The notes under the pieces were generated by a model, which searched no databases, was not told where the DNA came from, and saw nothing but the letters and a program-made list of their open reading frames with translations. The position numbers and the translations under genes were made by a program. Shown piece after piece: positions 1 to 9,740 of a stretch of 39,858 nucleotides of DNA. The DNA is taken from assembly GCF_016428875.1 (NCBI RefSeq), contig NZ_JAELTO010000032.1:1-39858 (forward strand). The letters are read 5' to 3'. Source of the DNA: Xylophilus sp. ASV27 (lineage in GTDB: Bacteria; Pseudomonadota; Gammaproteobacteria; Burkholderiales; Burkholderiaceae_C). Every line of letters begins with the position of its first letter. Position 1 is the stretch's first letter.

Positions 1-168
1 GCCCTGCAGATGCTCACGCGCGACACCTCGGTGAAGCTCGGGCTGCAGGCCAAGCGCAAGCGCGCTGGCTGGAGCCTGCCCTATCTGGAGCACCTCATGG
101 GCATGGGAGCGGCTCTGGGGATGGGGGCTCTGGTTAGATGCGATTGCCCTGACCACCTGGGCATGTAG
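1..168 (+). CDS. C-terminal end of an unrecognised protein (partial)
   Basis: An open frame runs in from the left edge and stops at TAG 166-168, leaving 55 residues. It begins ALQMLTRDTSVK, has a basic stretch (QAKRKRAG) and ends in a Gly/Met-rich segment (LMGMGAALGMGAL) followed by CDCPDHLGM. High GC and codon use fit the neighbouring genes. I do not recognise the family and no catalytic motif is visible in this fragment. It is convergent with the large glycosyltransferase, whose stop lies only 17 bp away. A small hairpin (GCTAC 168-172, seven-T loop, GTAGC 180-184) sits between the two stops and may help end transcription. Confidence 0.5.
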   Translation, partial: ALQMLTRDTSVKLGLQAKRKRAGWSLPYLEHLMGMGAALGMGALVRCDCPDHLGM

Positions 169-185
169 CTACTTTTTTTGTAGCA

Positions 186-3100
186 TCAGGCTACCGCCGA
201 GGAATCCGCCAGCGCTTCTTCCCGGAGCGCGGCGGTGCGCTGCGCCATGCGCGTGCGGGCGTCGCCGTAGGCACTGGCGAAGATCTCGTTGCGCCGCTTG
301 CGGCTCTCCACATTGGCCGGGGTGCGGAAGAGCGAGGTGACCTTGGGCACGTACGCGAAGCGGTTGCCGTCGGCGTAGACGTTCCAGAGCACCCAGTCCT
401 CCAGCGCGTCCATGTCCACGTCGAAGCCGCCGCGCTCGGCGAACAGCCGGCGCTCGAACAGCACGGACTGGATGGCCATGTAGTTGCGCTCCTGCAGCAG
501 GCCCGGATCGAACGCCTGCTTGAGCACCGGGGGCACGGTGTAGGCGACCTCCTGGTACTCGCCGGCGCCGCCGCCGGGGAAGTCGGTCTCGACCTCCCAG
601 GCGGGCGAGTACGCGGCCACGGCCTCGGGGTTCTGCTGCAGGGCGTGGACCAGGGTCTCGACATGGTCGGCGAACAGCAGGTCGTCGTCGTCCAGGAAGA
701 GGCACCAGCGGCCGCGCGCGGCGGCCAGGCCGGCATTGCCGGCGCTCGAACGCCCGAGCTTGGGCGCGGCGATGAAGCGGCAGTCCAGCCCGGTCACGCC
801 GGCCACCTCCTCGACCGCCGGGCGCACGCTGTCGCCGCCATCCTGCACGACGATCAGTTCCACCTGCGCATAGGTCTGGTGCGCCACCGACAGCACGGCC
901 TGGCGCAGCAGGCTCTCCCGGCCCTGGAAGGTGCGCGTGACGACGCTCACCAGCGGCCGTTGCCCGGCCAGCGGATGGCCCTCCACGAAGGCGCCATCGC
1001 GCCGGATCTCGTAGTCCCAGACCTGGAACGGAAACACCGCGTCGCTCGGCCGCCGCGCCGCCAGGGCCAGCGGCGCCTTGACGGCCAGGCGCGCGAAGCT
1101 GCGCAGCAGCGCCTTGCGCGCGCCGGGAAACGGCTGCGGCATCACCAGCAGGCCCAGCGCCATCAAGGGCACGATGCCGGCATCGGCCGCGCGCCCGTAC
1201 TTGAGCCGCAGGTACAGATTGGCGAAGGTGCTGCCGGTGTACTGCACCGGCTTGACCTGGCCGGCCGCCTCGTAGCTGTAGTGCGTGACCACGGCCGAGG
1301 GGCAGTAGCGCAGCACCCAGCCGGCGCGCCGGAGCCGGTAGGACAGTTCCACGTCCTCGCCGTACATGAAGATGTTGTCGTCGTAGCCGCCGATCGCCTC
1401 GAAGGCCTGGCGCCGCAGCAGCACGCAGGCGTGGCTGTTCCAGTTGACGGCGCCGGTGACCGGGTCGTAGAACTTGGGGTGCTCGTAGGGCTTCTGCCGC
1501 AACTCCCACGCGGCGCCGGCCGGGTCCTGCAGCGCCGTGGCCACCACCTGCTGGAGCGCACCGGGATCGAACTCCAGGTCGATGTTGGACACCAGCATGA
1601 AGCGCGCGCGGCCCTGCGCCAGGCCCGCGTTGTGGCCCGCGCCGAAGCCGTGGTTCGGCCGCTGCAGCAGCGCCGCATCCAGCCCTTCGGCCCGCAGGGT
1701 GTCGACCGCCGCCTGCAGCTGCGCCGGGGTGTCGTCGGTGGACTGGTTGTCGACGAACCACAGGTGCAGCCGCTCGCGGGGGTAGTCGAGCGCACGCAGG
1801 CTGACCACGAAGCCTGCCAGCCAGCGGCCGTTGTTGTGGGTCACGACGCTGATGTCGATGTCCGGCCATTCGGGGGGGCGCGGCGGCCGCAGCACGTCGG
1901 GCGGCAGGGGGGTGTGGCTGCTGTACCGGTTGCGAAAGCGCACCAGTTGCGACACGGCGTCGAGCCGCACGCTGGTGTTGCCGACCAGACCCGAGGCGGC
2001 GATCAGCCGGGTCCGCATCCGGGTCAGGAAACTGCGCACCGGCAGGGGCAGCCGCCGCAGGGAGCGGGATGCCAGCGACCAGCTCAGGCGCCGCGCCTCG
2101 GCGAACTCGCCGCGCGCAAGAAGCCCGACGAAGCGCAGCGGCCGCGTGATCTTCCACGAGCGGCTGTTGACCAGGGCACGGATGTCGGAGATGGCCACCT
2201 CGTGCCGGCGCGACAGGTCTTCCAGTTGCTGCGACATGCTGTGAAGCTGGCGCTCCAGGCCCTCCGCGCGCTCGCGCTGCCCGGCGATCTGCCCGTGCGC
2301 CTGGGCCAGTTCAGCGATCTTCTCGCCTTTCTCGTGGTTCAGCGTCCAGATGCGGGCATTGGCCTGCTCGACCGTGGCATCCAGTTCGTCCTTGCGCTGC
2401 TGCAAGGCGCGCAGTTGGGCCTGGGCCAGCTCGATGGCCGCGCGATCGCGCTGCTCCGCCTCGCGCAGTCGCACCATCTCCATCTGCATGCCCAGCAGGG
2501 TGTTGGCCTGGCCGGCCGAATGCTGCCGGTACTCGATCAGCGGGGCGGCCACGTGCACCGCCTTCCAGCCCGCGCCCAGCATGCGCACGAACAGGTGGTG
2601 GTCCTCCGGCCCGGCCGAGCCCTGGTAGCCGCCCACCTGATCGAATGCCTGCCGGCGGTACAGGGAGGATCCGTGCATGAAGTTGCGCTCGGACAGCGCG
2701 GCCAGGGCCTCGGGCGTGGGGTCGGGAAAGCGCCACAGGAACACCGGCCAGCGCTCCAGCCTGCTCTGGCCGATGCGCTCGGCGCCCACCTTGGACGCCA
2801 GCTCGGCCGCCCGGTGGCCGAAGATCGCCATGTCGGTATAGGCGATGGCCGCGCCCTCGTTACGGTCCAGCGCGGCGCGGCACTGCGCCACGTAGTCGCT
2901 GCGCATGCGGTTGTCCGCGCCGAGAAAGCCGATGTAGTCGCCGCTGCACAGGCGCACCGCCTTGTTGAAGTTCTCCACGATGCCGAGGTTGCGCTCGTTG
3001 AGCACCACGGTGGCCACGCCGGCATAGCGCTGCGCGATCTCGGCCGAGCCGTCGGTGGATGCATCGTCGATCAGGACGATCTGGTCCGGGGGGATGGTCT

Positions 3101-3788
3101 GCGCCAGCACCGACTCCATGGCCTCGGGCAGGAACGCGCCGTAGTTGTAGTTCGCCACCACGATGCTCACCCGCTTCCGCGCGAAGCGGGAGGATTCCGC
3201 CACCGTGACCCGGTTGAGCTGGTAGCGGTCGCTGTCGTTGCCCGCCACGCAGGACAGGGCGCCCGCGTAGCGCGCCCGCACCATGTCCACGACGGCCGGC
3301 GCGTGGTCTCCGTGCGGGTAGGCGAACCACTCGAAATGGGGCGGCGCAAACTGCGCCCGCAGGCCATCGGGCACCGTCAGTTCCGTGGCAAGCGCCTGCT
3401 CGCCCAGGCCCGCCAGCCGCTGGTGACTCGCGGTATGCCATTGCAGGCGGCCCCCGTGGGCGGCCATGGCGTGCAGTTGCGCGACGGTGCAGAACCTGGC
3501 CCGCGGCTCCGCGGTGTCGAAGGCGTTGTCCGCGCCCAGGTAGTTCCCGGTCACGAACAGTTCGAACGGATAGCCCCACTTCTTCAGCAGGGGGAACGCG
3601 AACTGGAAGACGTTCTCGTAGACCCCGTCGAAGGTGATCGCCACATGCCGCGGATTGCGGCTGTCGTAGTCGGCCAGATGCACCACGTCGAAGGCGGCCA
3701 GGTCGGCGAGCTGACGGTCGAATGCGTCCGCCGTGATCCACCACTGCGTGGGCGACGTGGCCGCGATCTTGTGATAGAGAAGAATCAT
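186..3788 (-). CDS. Multidomain protein: polysaccharide deacetylase-like + three GT2 glycosyltransferase domains
   Basis: This 1200-residue cytoplasmic enzyme probably adds several sugars to a surface polysaccharide. Residues 1-200 resemble a NodB-type deacetylase: TFDG at 52-55, where the usual motif is TFDD, and HTASH at 118-122. A first GT2 domain spans about 206-430 (SIVVANYNYG, DDASTDG, GADN 290-293). A Gln/Glu-rich coiled coil covers about 435-535 and ends in NSRSWKITRPLR, a motif common in O-antigen glycosyltransferases. A second GT2 (about 645-840) has HNNGRW, GHNAG and a SNIDLEF metal site. A third (about 945-1150) has TRTFQGR and a DDDD site at 1033-1036. The start chosen is the ATG at 3788: it overlaps the upstream stop as ATGA and has GGAGGTG ahead of it. 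The open frame extends 30 codons further upstream but without support. Sugar specificity cannot be read from sequence. Confidence 0.9.
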   Translation of the reverse strand: MILLYHKIAATSPTQWWITADAFDRQLADLAAFDVVHLADYDSRNPRHVAITFDGVYENVFQFAFPLLKKWGYPFELFVTGNYLGADNAFDTAEPRARFCTVAQLHAMAAHGGRLQWHTASHQRLAGLGEQALATELTVPDGLRAQFAPPHFEWFAYPHGDHAPAVVDMVRARYAGALSCVAGNDSDRYQLNRVTVAESSRFARKRVSIVVANYNYGAFLPEAMESVLAQTIPPDQIVLIDDASTDGSAEIAQRYAGVATVVLNERNLGIVENFNKAVRLCSGDYIGFLGADNRMRSDYVAQCRAALDRNEGAAIAYTDMAIFGHRAAELASKVGAERIGQSRLERWPVFLWRFPDPTPEALAALSERNFMHGSSLYRRQAFDQVGGYQGSAGPEDHHLFVRMLGAGWKAVHVAAPLIEYRQHSAGQANTLLGMQMEMVRLREAEQRDRAAIELAQAQLRALQQRKDELDATVEQANARIWTLNHEKGEKIAELAQAHGQIAGQRERAEGLERQLHSMSQQLEDLSRRHEVAISDIRALVNSRSWKITRPLRFVGLLARGEFAEARRLSWSLASRSLRRLPLPVRSFLTRMRTRLIAASGLVGNTSVRLDAVSQLVRFRNRYSSHTPLPPDVLRPPRPPEWPDIDISVVTHNNGRWLAGFVVSLRALDYPRERLHLWFVDNQSTDDTPAQLQAAVDTLRAEGLDAALLQRPNHGFGAGHNAGLAQGRARFMLVSNIDLEFDPGALQQVVATALQDPAGAAWELRQKPYEHPKFYDPVTGAVNWNSHACVLLRRQAFEAIGGYDDNIFMYGEDVELSYRLRRAGWVLRYCPSAVVTHYSYEAAGQVKPVQYTGSTFANLYLRLKYGRAADAGIVPLMALGLLVMPQPFPGARKALLRSFARLAVKAPLALAARRPSDAVFPFQVWDYEIRRDGAFVEGHPLAGQRPLVSVVTRTFQGRESLLRQAVLSVAHQTYAQVELIVVQDGGDSVRPAVEEVAGVTGLDCRFIAAPKLGRSSAGNAGLAAARGRWCLFLDDDDLLFADHVETLVHALQQNPEAVAAYSPAWEVETDFPGGGAGEYQEVAYTVPPVLKQAFDPGLLQERNYMAIQSVLFERRLFAERGGFDVDMDALEDWVLWNVYADGNRFAYVPKVTSLFRTPANVESRKRRNEIFASAYGDARTRMAQRTAALREEALADSSAVA

Positions 3789-4336
3789 CTTACATACACC
3801 TCCAGGCGGTGCATGTACTCGCGATAGGGATAGAAATTCACGTCGAGCAGGGTATAGGGAAAGCGGGCAGGCCGCCATTCATGGATATGGCAGGAGGCCA
3901 CCACTCCCTTCTCGGAGAGCACCCCATCGAGCAGCGTCTGCAGCACCGAGAAGGCGCCGCCCAGGTACTGGGGGTACAGGACTCCGGTGATCACCACCAG
4001 ATCGAAGCTGCCGCTCACCACGGAGTCGAGGTCGAACATCGAGCCTGCATGAAACGAGAACCGGCGGGCCTCGGCCTGCCCGAGCCGCGCCTGCCGCGCG
4101 CGCGCCCACTCGATGGCGGCGGCCGAGATGTCGAGACCGAGCACTTCACGGCCTGGCAGATCGAAGGTCACGAAGCCATTGCCACAGCCGATGTCGAGCA
4201 CCCGGTTCCACTCGCGCTCGGGCAGCAGCGCGAGCAACTCGGACTTTCTGCGCTGGTCATGGGGATTGCCGTCATATCCCCACGGGTCGGCCTCTGCGTA
4301 GTGCCGCTCGATGTCTTGCGCAGGTTGAATGCTCAT
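3785..4336 (-). CDS. Class I SAM-dependent methyltransferase
   Basis: A 183-residue protein with the class I methyltransferase fold. Motif I is VLDIGCGNG (about 46-54), the acidic end of strand 2 is LGLDIS, and a later motif is FDLVVITGVL. The N-terminus (HYAEADPWGY) resembles small methyltransferases with a NodS-like core. The gene starts 11 nt after wzt and its TGA overlaps the ATG of the big glycosyltransferase, so the three are probably translated together. In ABC-dependent O-antigen systems methylation can cap the non-reducing end and mark the chain for export, so a sugar O-methyltransferase acting on this polysaccharide is likely. The substrate is inferred from position only. Confidence 0.85.
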   Translation of the reverse strand: MSIQPAQDIERHYAEADPWGYDGNPHDQRRKSELLALLPEREWNRVLDIGCGNGFVTFDLPGREVLGLDISAAAIEWARARQARLGQAEARRFSFHAGSMFDLDSVVSGSFDLVVITGVLYPQYLGGAFSVLQTLLDGVLSEKGVVASCHIHEWRPARFPYTLLDVNFYPYREYMHRLEVYVR

Positions 4337-4347
4337 GAATACTCAAA

Positions 4348-5670
4348 TCACCGGTAGATGTCCACGGAAAGCCTCGGCGACACCAGCGCCCAGCGCTGCA
4401 CGCCCGGCTGCTGCCCGCTCACGAAGGAGCCCGCCAACTCGATGTAGTCTATGTAGTCGGTCGCGACCGAAGGCTGGTAGTCCACGAGAAACGCCTGGAT
4501 CCCGAAGCGCCCCGCACGCAAGCGGTTCTCCAGCGAAATCCGCAGCCTGCAGGTGTCTCCTGTGCCGCATGCGCGGAGGTCCACCCCTTCGTTGTGGGTA
4601 TTGGTGCCGATCAGCAATTGTCCCGCCGCGTCCACCACGTAGAAAGCCAGTGCGGGGTTCGGCAGCGGCTCGTACAGGCGGAACGTGATTTCCACGACCA
4701 GCGGCTCGGCAAAGCCGACATAGGGCTCCGCACCATGCACGCCATTGACGGAAAGCGCCAGGATTTCCCCCTGCTGGCGCGACCCGCTCCTGTACGCTGC
4801 CACGCGCTCGGCGAATTCGCGGTGGATCTGCTCGTCCGCAAGCCTGCCGCCGCCGGACAGGGGCACGGCGGGCGCCGGCTCGCTGGCGGCGGCAGGCCCC
4901 TCCGCCTCGCGCACGTCGGCCAGGTAGCGGCTGCAGGCTTCTCCCGCCTCGCCGTAGAACACGGCCTCGCCGTTGCGCAGGTAGAGCGCACGGCTGCACA
5001 GGCGCTGGACCTGCTCGATGTCATGGGTGACGAACAGGACGGTGCAGCCCGCTGCCGCCAGTTCCTTGAGACGCCGCAGGCATTTGAACTGGAAGGCGAA
5101 ATCGCCCACCGCCAGCGCCTCGTCGACGATCAGGATTTCGGGATCGACGTGGATCGCCGCGGCAAAGGCCAGGCGCGCGAACATGCCACTGGAGTAGGTC
5201 TTCACCGGCTGATCGATGAAGTTGCCGATGTCCGCGAACGCCACGATGCTGTCGAAGCGCTGGTCGATCTGCTCCTTGCTCAGCCCCAGCACGGTGCAGT
5301 TCATGTAGACGTTTTCCCTGCCGGTGTAGTCCGGGTTGAAGCCCGAGCCCAGCTCCAGCAGGGCGGCGATGCGCCCGAACGTTTCCACCTCGCCCGCAGA
5401 CGGCACCAGAGTGCCGCAGATCATCTGCAGCAGCGTGGATTTCCCCGACCCGTTGCGGCCGATGATTCCCACCGTCTCCCCGCGCCGGATCTCGAAGCCA
5501 AGCCCCTTCAGGGCCCAGAACGAGCGGTAGTAGGAATGCTCGGCAAACCCCATGAGCCTGCGCAGCCGCGGCAGAATGAACTGGCGCAGGCGCAGGGCCG
5601 GGGCGTCATAGATGTGGTAGCACTTGCCAAGACCCTGGGCGCGAATCGCAACAGCGGATTCAGAGGACAT
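4348..5670 (-). CDS. wzt: O-antigen/teichoic-acid ABC exporter, ATP-binding subunit (first copy)
   Basis: A 440-residue cytoplasmic ATPase that powers export of undecaprenyl-linked polysaccharide through Wzm. Visible motifs are Walker A GRNGSGKST (71-79), signature YSSGM (159-163), Walker B ILIVDEAL (179-186) and the switch His at 216. The ATPase part ends near residue 250. Residues from about 295 to 440 form the extra C-terminal domain that in Wzt of E. coli O8/O9a binds the modified end of the polymer. The ATG at 5670 overlaps the end of wzm by 11 nt. The frame is open 34 codons further upstream, but that stretch lies inside wzm and shows no ABC homology. Pairing with the preceding permease is clear; the recognised sugar is unknown. 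Confidence 0.92.
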   Translation of the reverse strand: MSSESAVAIRAQGLGKCYHIYDAPALRLRQFILPRLRRLMGFAEHSYYRSFWALKGLGFEIRRGETVGIIGRNGSGKSTLLQMICGTLVPSAGEVETFGRIAALLELGSGFNPDYTGRENVYMNCTVLGLSKEQIDQRFDSIVAFADIGNFIDQPVKTYSSGMFARLAFAAAIHVDPEILIVDEALAVGDFAFQFKCLRRLKELAAAGCTVLFVTHDIEQVQRLCSRALYLRNGEAVFYGEAGEACSRYLADVREAEGPAAASEPAPAVPLSGGGRLADEQIHREFAERVAAYRSGSRQQGEILALSVNGVHGAEPYVGFAEPLVVEITFRLYEPLPNPALAFYVVDAAGQLLIGTNTHNEGVDLRACGTGDTCRLRISLENRLRAGRFGIQAFLVDYQPSVATDYIDYIELAGSFVSGQQPGVQRWALVSPRLSVDIYR

Positions 5671-6463
5671 CGGCAAACCCTTTGCGCGTCTTCTGGAACC
5701 AGAAGAACCCGGCCCAGGCCACCAGCAGGGCGCCCACGGTATAGGCGAGCAGCCCGGGCCAGTGCGGCACATGTCCCCAGATCAGCACCTCGCGCGTCTG
5801 CTCGATGATGAACGTCAGGGGATTGAGCATCATCCAGAAGCGCATGCGCTCCGGCAGCGACGTGACCGGATAGAAAACGGGCGAGAGAAACAGCATCACC
5901 GTGGTGAACAGCGCCGTGGTCTGCCCCACGTCGCGCACGAAAACGCCCAGAGACGCCAGTATCCACCCCAGGCCCAGGCACATGATGACCAGGGGCATCA
6001 CGACAAAAGGCAGCAGCACGACCGTCCAATGGACGAAGCCGTTGAAAATGGCAAAGGCCATCAGCAGCACGCACAAGCTGACCAGGCTGTGAAAAAGGGC
6101 TCCGCCCAAGGTCACCACGGGAAGAATCTCGAGCGGGAAAACCACCTTCTTCACATAGTTGACGTTATTCACGATCAACAATGGAGCGCGGTTCACCACT
6201 TCGGAAAAAAGCCCGTGGACGATCATGCCGGTGAACAGCAGCAAGGCAAAAAGCGTCTTGCTCTCCACCGGATCGCTGCCGCCCCATTTGGTCTTGAACA
6301 CCACGGAAAACACGAAGGTGTAGACCGCCAGCATGAGCACCGGGTTCAGGAACGACCAGAGCAGGCCCATGGCCGAGCCCTTGTACCGGCCAATGATCTC
6401 CCGCCACGTCATCTGCTGAATAAGTTCACGATGGCGCAGGAGCACATGGACCATGGATCTCAT
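5660..6463 (-). CDS. wzm: O-antigen ABC exporter permease (first copy)
   Basis: About 267 residues with six hydrophobic segments and the ABC-2 permease layout. The cytoplasmic N-terminus RHRELIQQMTWREIIGRYKG is typical of the Wzm/RfbA/KpsM family. It forms the inner-membrane channel for the polysaccharide together with the Wzt encoded next. The start is uncertain: TTG at 6493, ATG at 6463 or ATG at 6454 are in frame. I chose 6463, with a weak GACGGGA ahead of it; 6454 gives the most family-like N-terminus and is nearly as good. This is the first gene of the minus-strand operon, and about 260 bp upstream hold no gene but contain a large palindrome. Confidence 0.9.
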   Translation of the reverse strand: MRSMVHVLLRHRELIQQMTWREIIGRYKGSAMGLLWSFLNPVLMLAVYTFVFSVVFKTKWGGSDPVESKTLFALLLFTGMIVHGLFSEVVNRAPLLIVNNVNYVKKVVFPLEILPVVTLGGALFHSLVSLCVLLMAFAIFNGFVHWTVVLLPFVVMPLVIMCLGLGWILASLGVFVRDVGQTTALFTTVMLFLSPVFYPVTSLPERMRFWMMLNPLTFIIEQTREVLIWGHVPHWPGLLAYTVGALLVAWAGFFWFQKTRKGFADVL

Positions 6464-6588
6464 TCCCGTCGGGAATGGAGAATGCGGATTCAAATCTTTC
6501 CTTGGATGTCCCGATGCAGCCGTTCATTGTATTGAACGCTCTCGGGCGCCCGGCCCAGGAGGCTGTCGGGCTTGGACATGACCCTGCG

Positions 6589-6682
6589 TTGAGCGACGGA
6601 GTGCGCGGGCAAGGCGCCCGGCGCGAGCTGCACCGAGGTGCAGCGAGCATGGGCAACTCCGCCCGCATGCCCTGTCGCTCAA
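6589..6682. repeat. 94 bp imperfect palindrome (REP/MITE-like)
   Basis: Two arms of exactly 46 nt (6589-6634 and 6637-6682) face each other around a 2 nt centre. The outer ends (TTGAGCGAC / GTCGCTCAA) and the inner ends (GCTGCACC / GGTGCAGC) pair perfectly. The middle pairs partly, and several mismatches are transitions that would still form G-U pairs in RNA. No reading frame is convincing. It lies between the divergent-looking ends of slmA (stop at 6724) and the start of wzm. Possible roles are a mobile palindromic element, an RNA hairpin ending slmA transcription, or a leader structure ahead of wzm. Confidence 0.6.
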
Positions 6683-6723
6683 CCCTTCGGGCCGCCGCCT
6701 GGACGGCCGGAAGAGCGGGCTTG

Positions 6724-7374
6724 CTAAGCCACCATGCGCGCCAGGCTGCGCTCCAGGTGTTCCGACGGCAGGCGGCGGAAACCCGAGCGCGCGTAGCGCT
6801 GCAGGCGCCCAAGCACGAATGCGGTCAACAGCGAAGCCAGCACCTGGGCGTCGGCGTCCGGCGTCGGCGAGGCATCTGCCGATGGGGCCGCTTCCCGCAG
6901 GTTCTGGCGCAGAGCGGCTTCGATCTTGTCGAAGAAAAGATTCATGCGCTGCTGCAGCCGCTCATGCTCGAACACCAGCGCATCGCCCACCATGACGCGC
7001 GTCATGCCCGGGTTCCTCTCTCCGAAGTGCAGCACCATGTCCACGATCTGCCGGGCTCGAGCCTCGCCGGAGACTTCGCGCATCGCGATCTGCTGCACCA
7101 GGGTGAAGACGGATTGCTCGATGAAATCGATCAGGCCTTCGAACATCTGCGCCTTGCTCGCGAAATGGCGGTACAGGGCGGCCTCGCTCACGTCCAGGCG
7201 CGACGCCAGTGCCGCTGTGGTGATGCGCTCCGCTCCGGGCGTCTCCAGCATCGCCGCCAGGGCCTGCAGGATCTGGATGCGGCGCTCGCCGGGCCGTGGC
7301 CGCTTGCGCGACGCTGCCGCGGCTTCGGACGGCAAGGCGTCCTCCGGGAGGGAAGTAAGGGCAGACTCGGGCAT
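6724..7374 (-). CDS. slmA: Nucleoid occlusion factor SlmA (TetR fold)
   Basis: A 216-residue TetR-family protein. After a low-complexity 30-residue N-terminus comes the DNA-binding helix-turn-helix: the segments RITTAALASRLDVSEAALYR and HFASK match E. coli SlmA closely. Further matching blocks are IDFIEQSVF, FGERNPGMTRVM, ALVFEHERLQ and FFDKIEAALRQ. In E. coli SlmA binds specific chromosomal sites and blocks FtsZ assembly over the nucleoid. It is placed directly after argB, 112 bp downstream, and is unrelated to the polysaccharide genes around it. Stop codon TAA in the motif ARMVA-stop at 6724. Confidence 0.9.
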   Translation of the reverse strand: MPESALTSLPEDALPSEAAAASRKRPRPGERRIQILQALAAMLETPGAERITTAALASRLDVSEAALYRHFASKAQMFEGLIDFIEQSVFTLVQQIAMREVSGEARARQIVDMVLHFGERNPGMTRVMVGDALVFEHERLQQRMNLFFDKIEAALRQNLREAAPSADASPTPDADAQVLASLLTAFVLGRLQRYARSGFRRLPSEHLERSLARMVA

Positions 7375-7486
7375 TTTGTAACTGTGCGTATCTTGATGTG
7401 GATTTTCTCACACCTCCGCCGGCACAGCATGTGCTCCCTCGCGAGGGGTTGGCGAATAGGCGAAGCCCGCGCCCTGGGTTTTCCAG

Positions 7487-9534
<2,048 letters not shown>

Positions 9535-9678
9535 GGGCAGGAAACCATCGAGAAACTAGGTCAAACATTTGCCAGCGCCGTCACCGGAATATGCATGGCC
9601 TGAAGCGCGTCGCCGGCCCCTGGAGCCCGCGCACGGTGGGCGCATTTTCCGGCATTTCTCAGCCGGCCCTTACCGCCC

Positions 9679-9703
9679 GTGACAAAAAAGGCAAGCGTGT
9701 CAC
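9679..9703. other. Short hairpin in the 206 bp gap between GH42-like gene and wecA-like gene
   Basis: GTGACA (9679-9684) and TGTCAC (9698-9703) form a perfect 6 bp stem with a 13 nt loop. The minus strand, the direction of transcription here, has a run of six T inside the loop rather than after the stem. It is therefore not a standard intrinsic terminator. It could be an operator or a weak terminator; nothing else recognisable is seen in 9535-9740. Confidence 0.25.
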
Positions 9704-9740
9704 CAAGACCGTCGGCCTTGCGCGGCGAACCGCCAAACGC

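Noticed and set aside
645-3827. A 1060-codon plus-strand open frame opposite the large glycosyltransferase
   Set aside because: It is an antisense shadow caused by GC-rich codon structure. Its translation is rich in His, Gln, Arg and Gly, has no domain, and lies opposite a gene with clear GT2 motifs.
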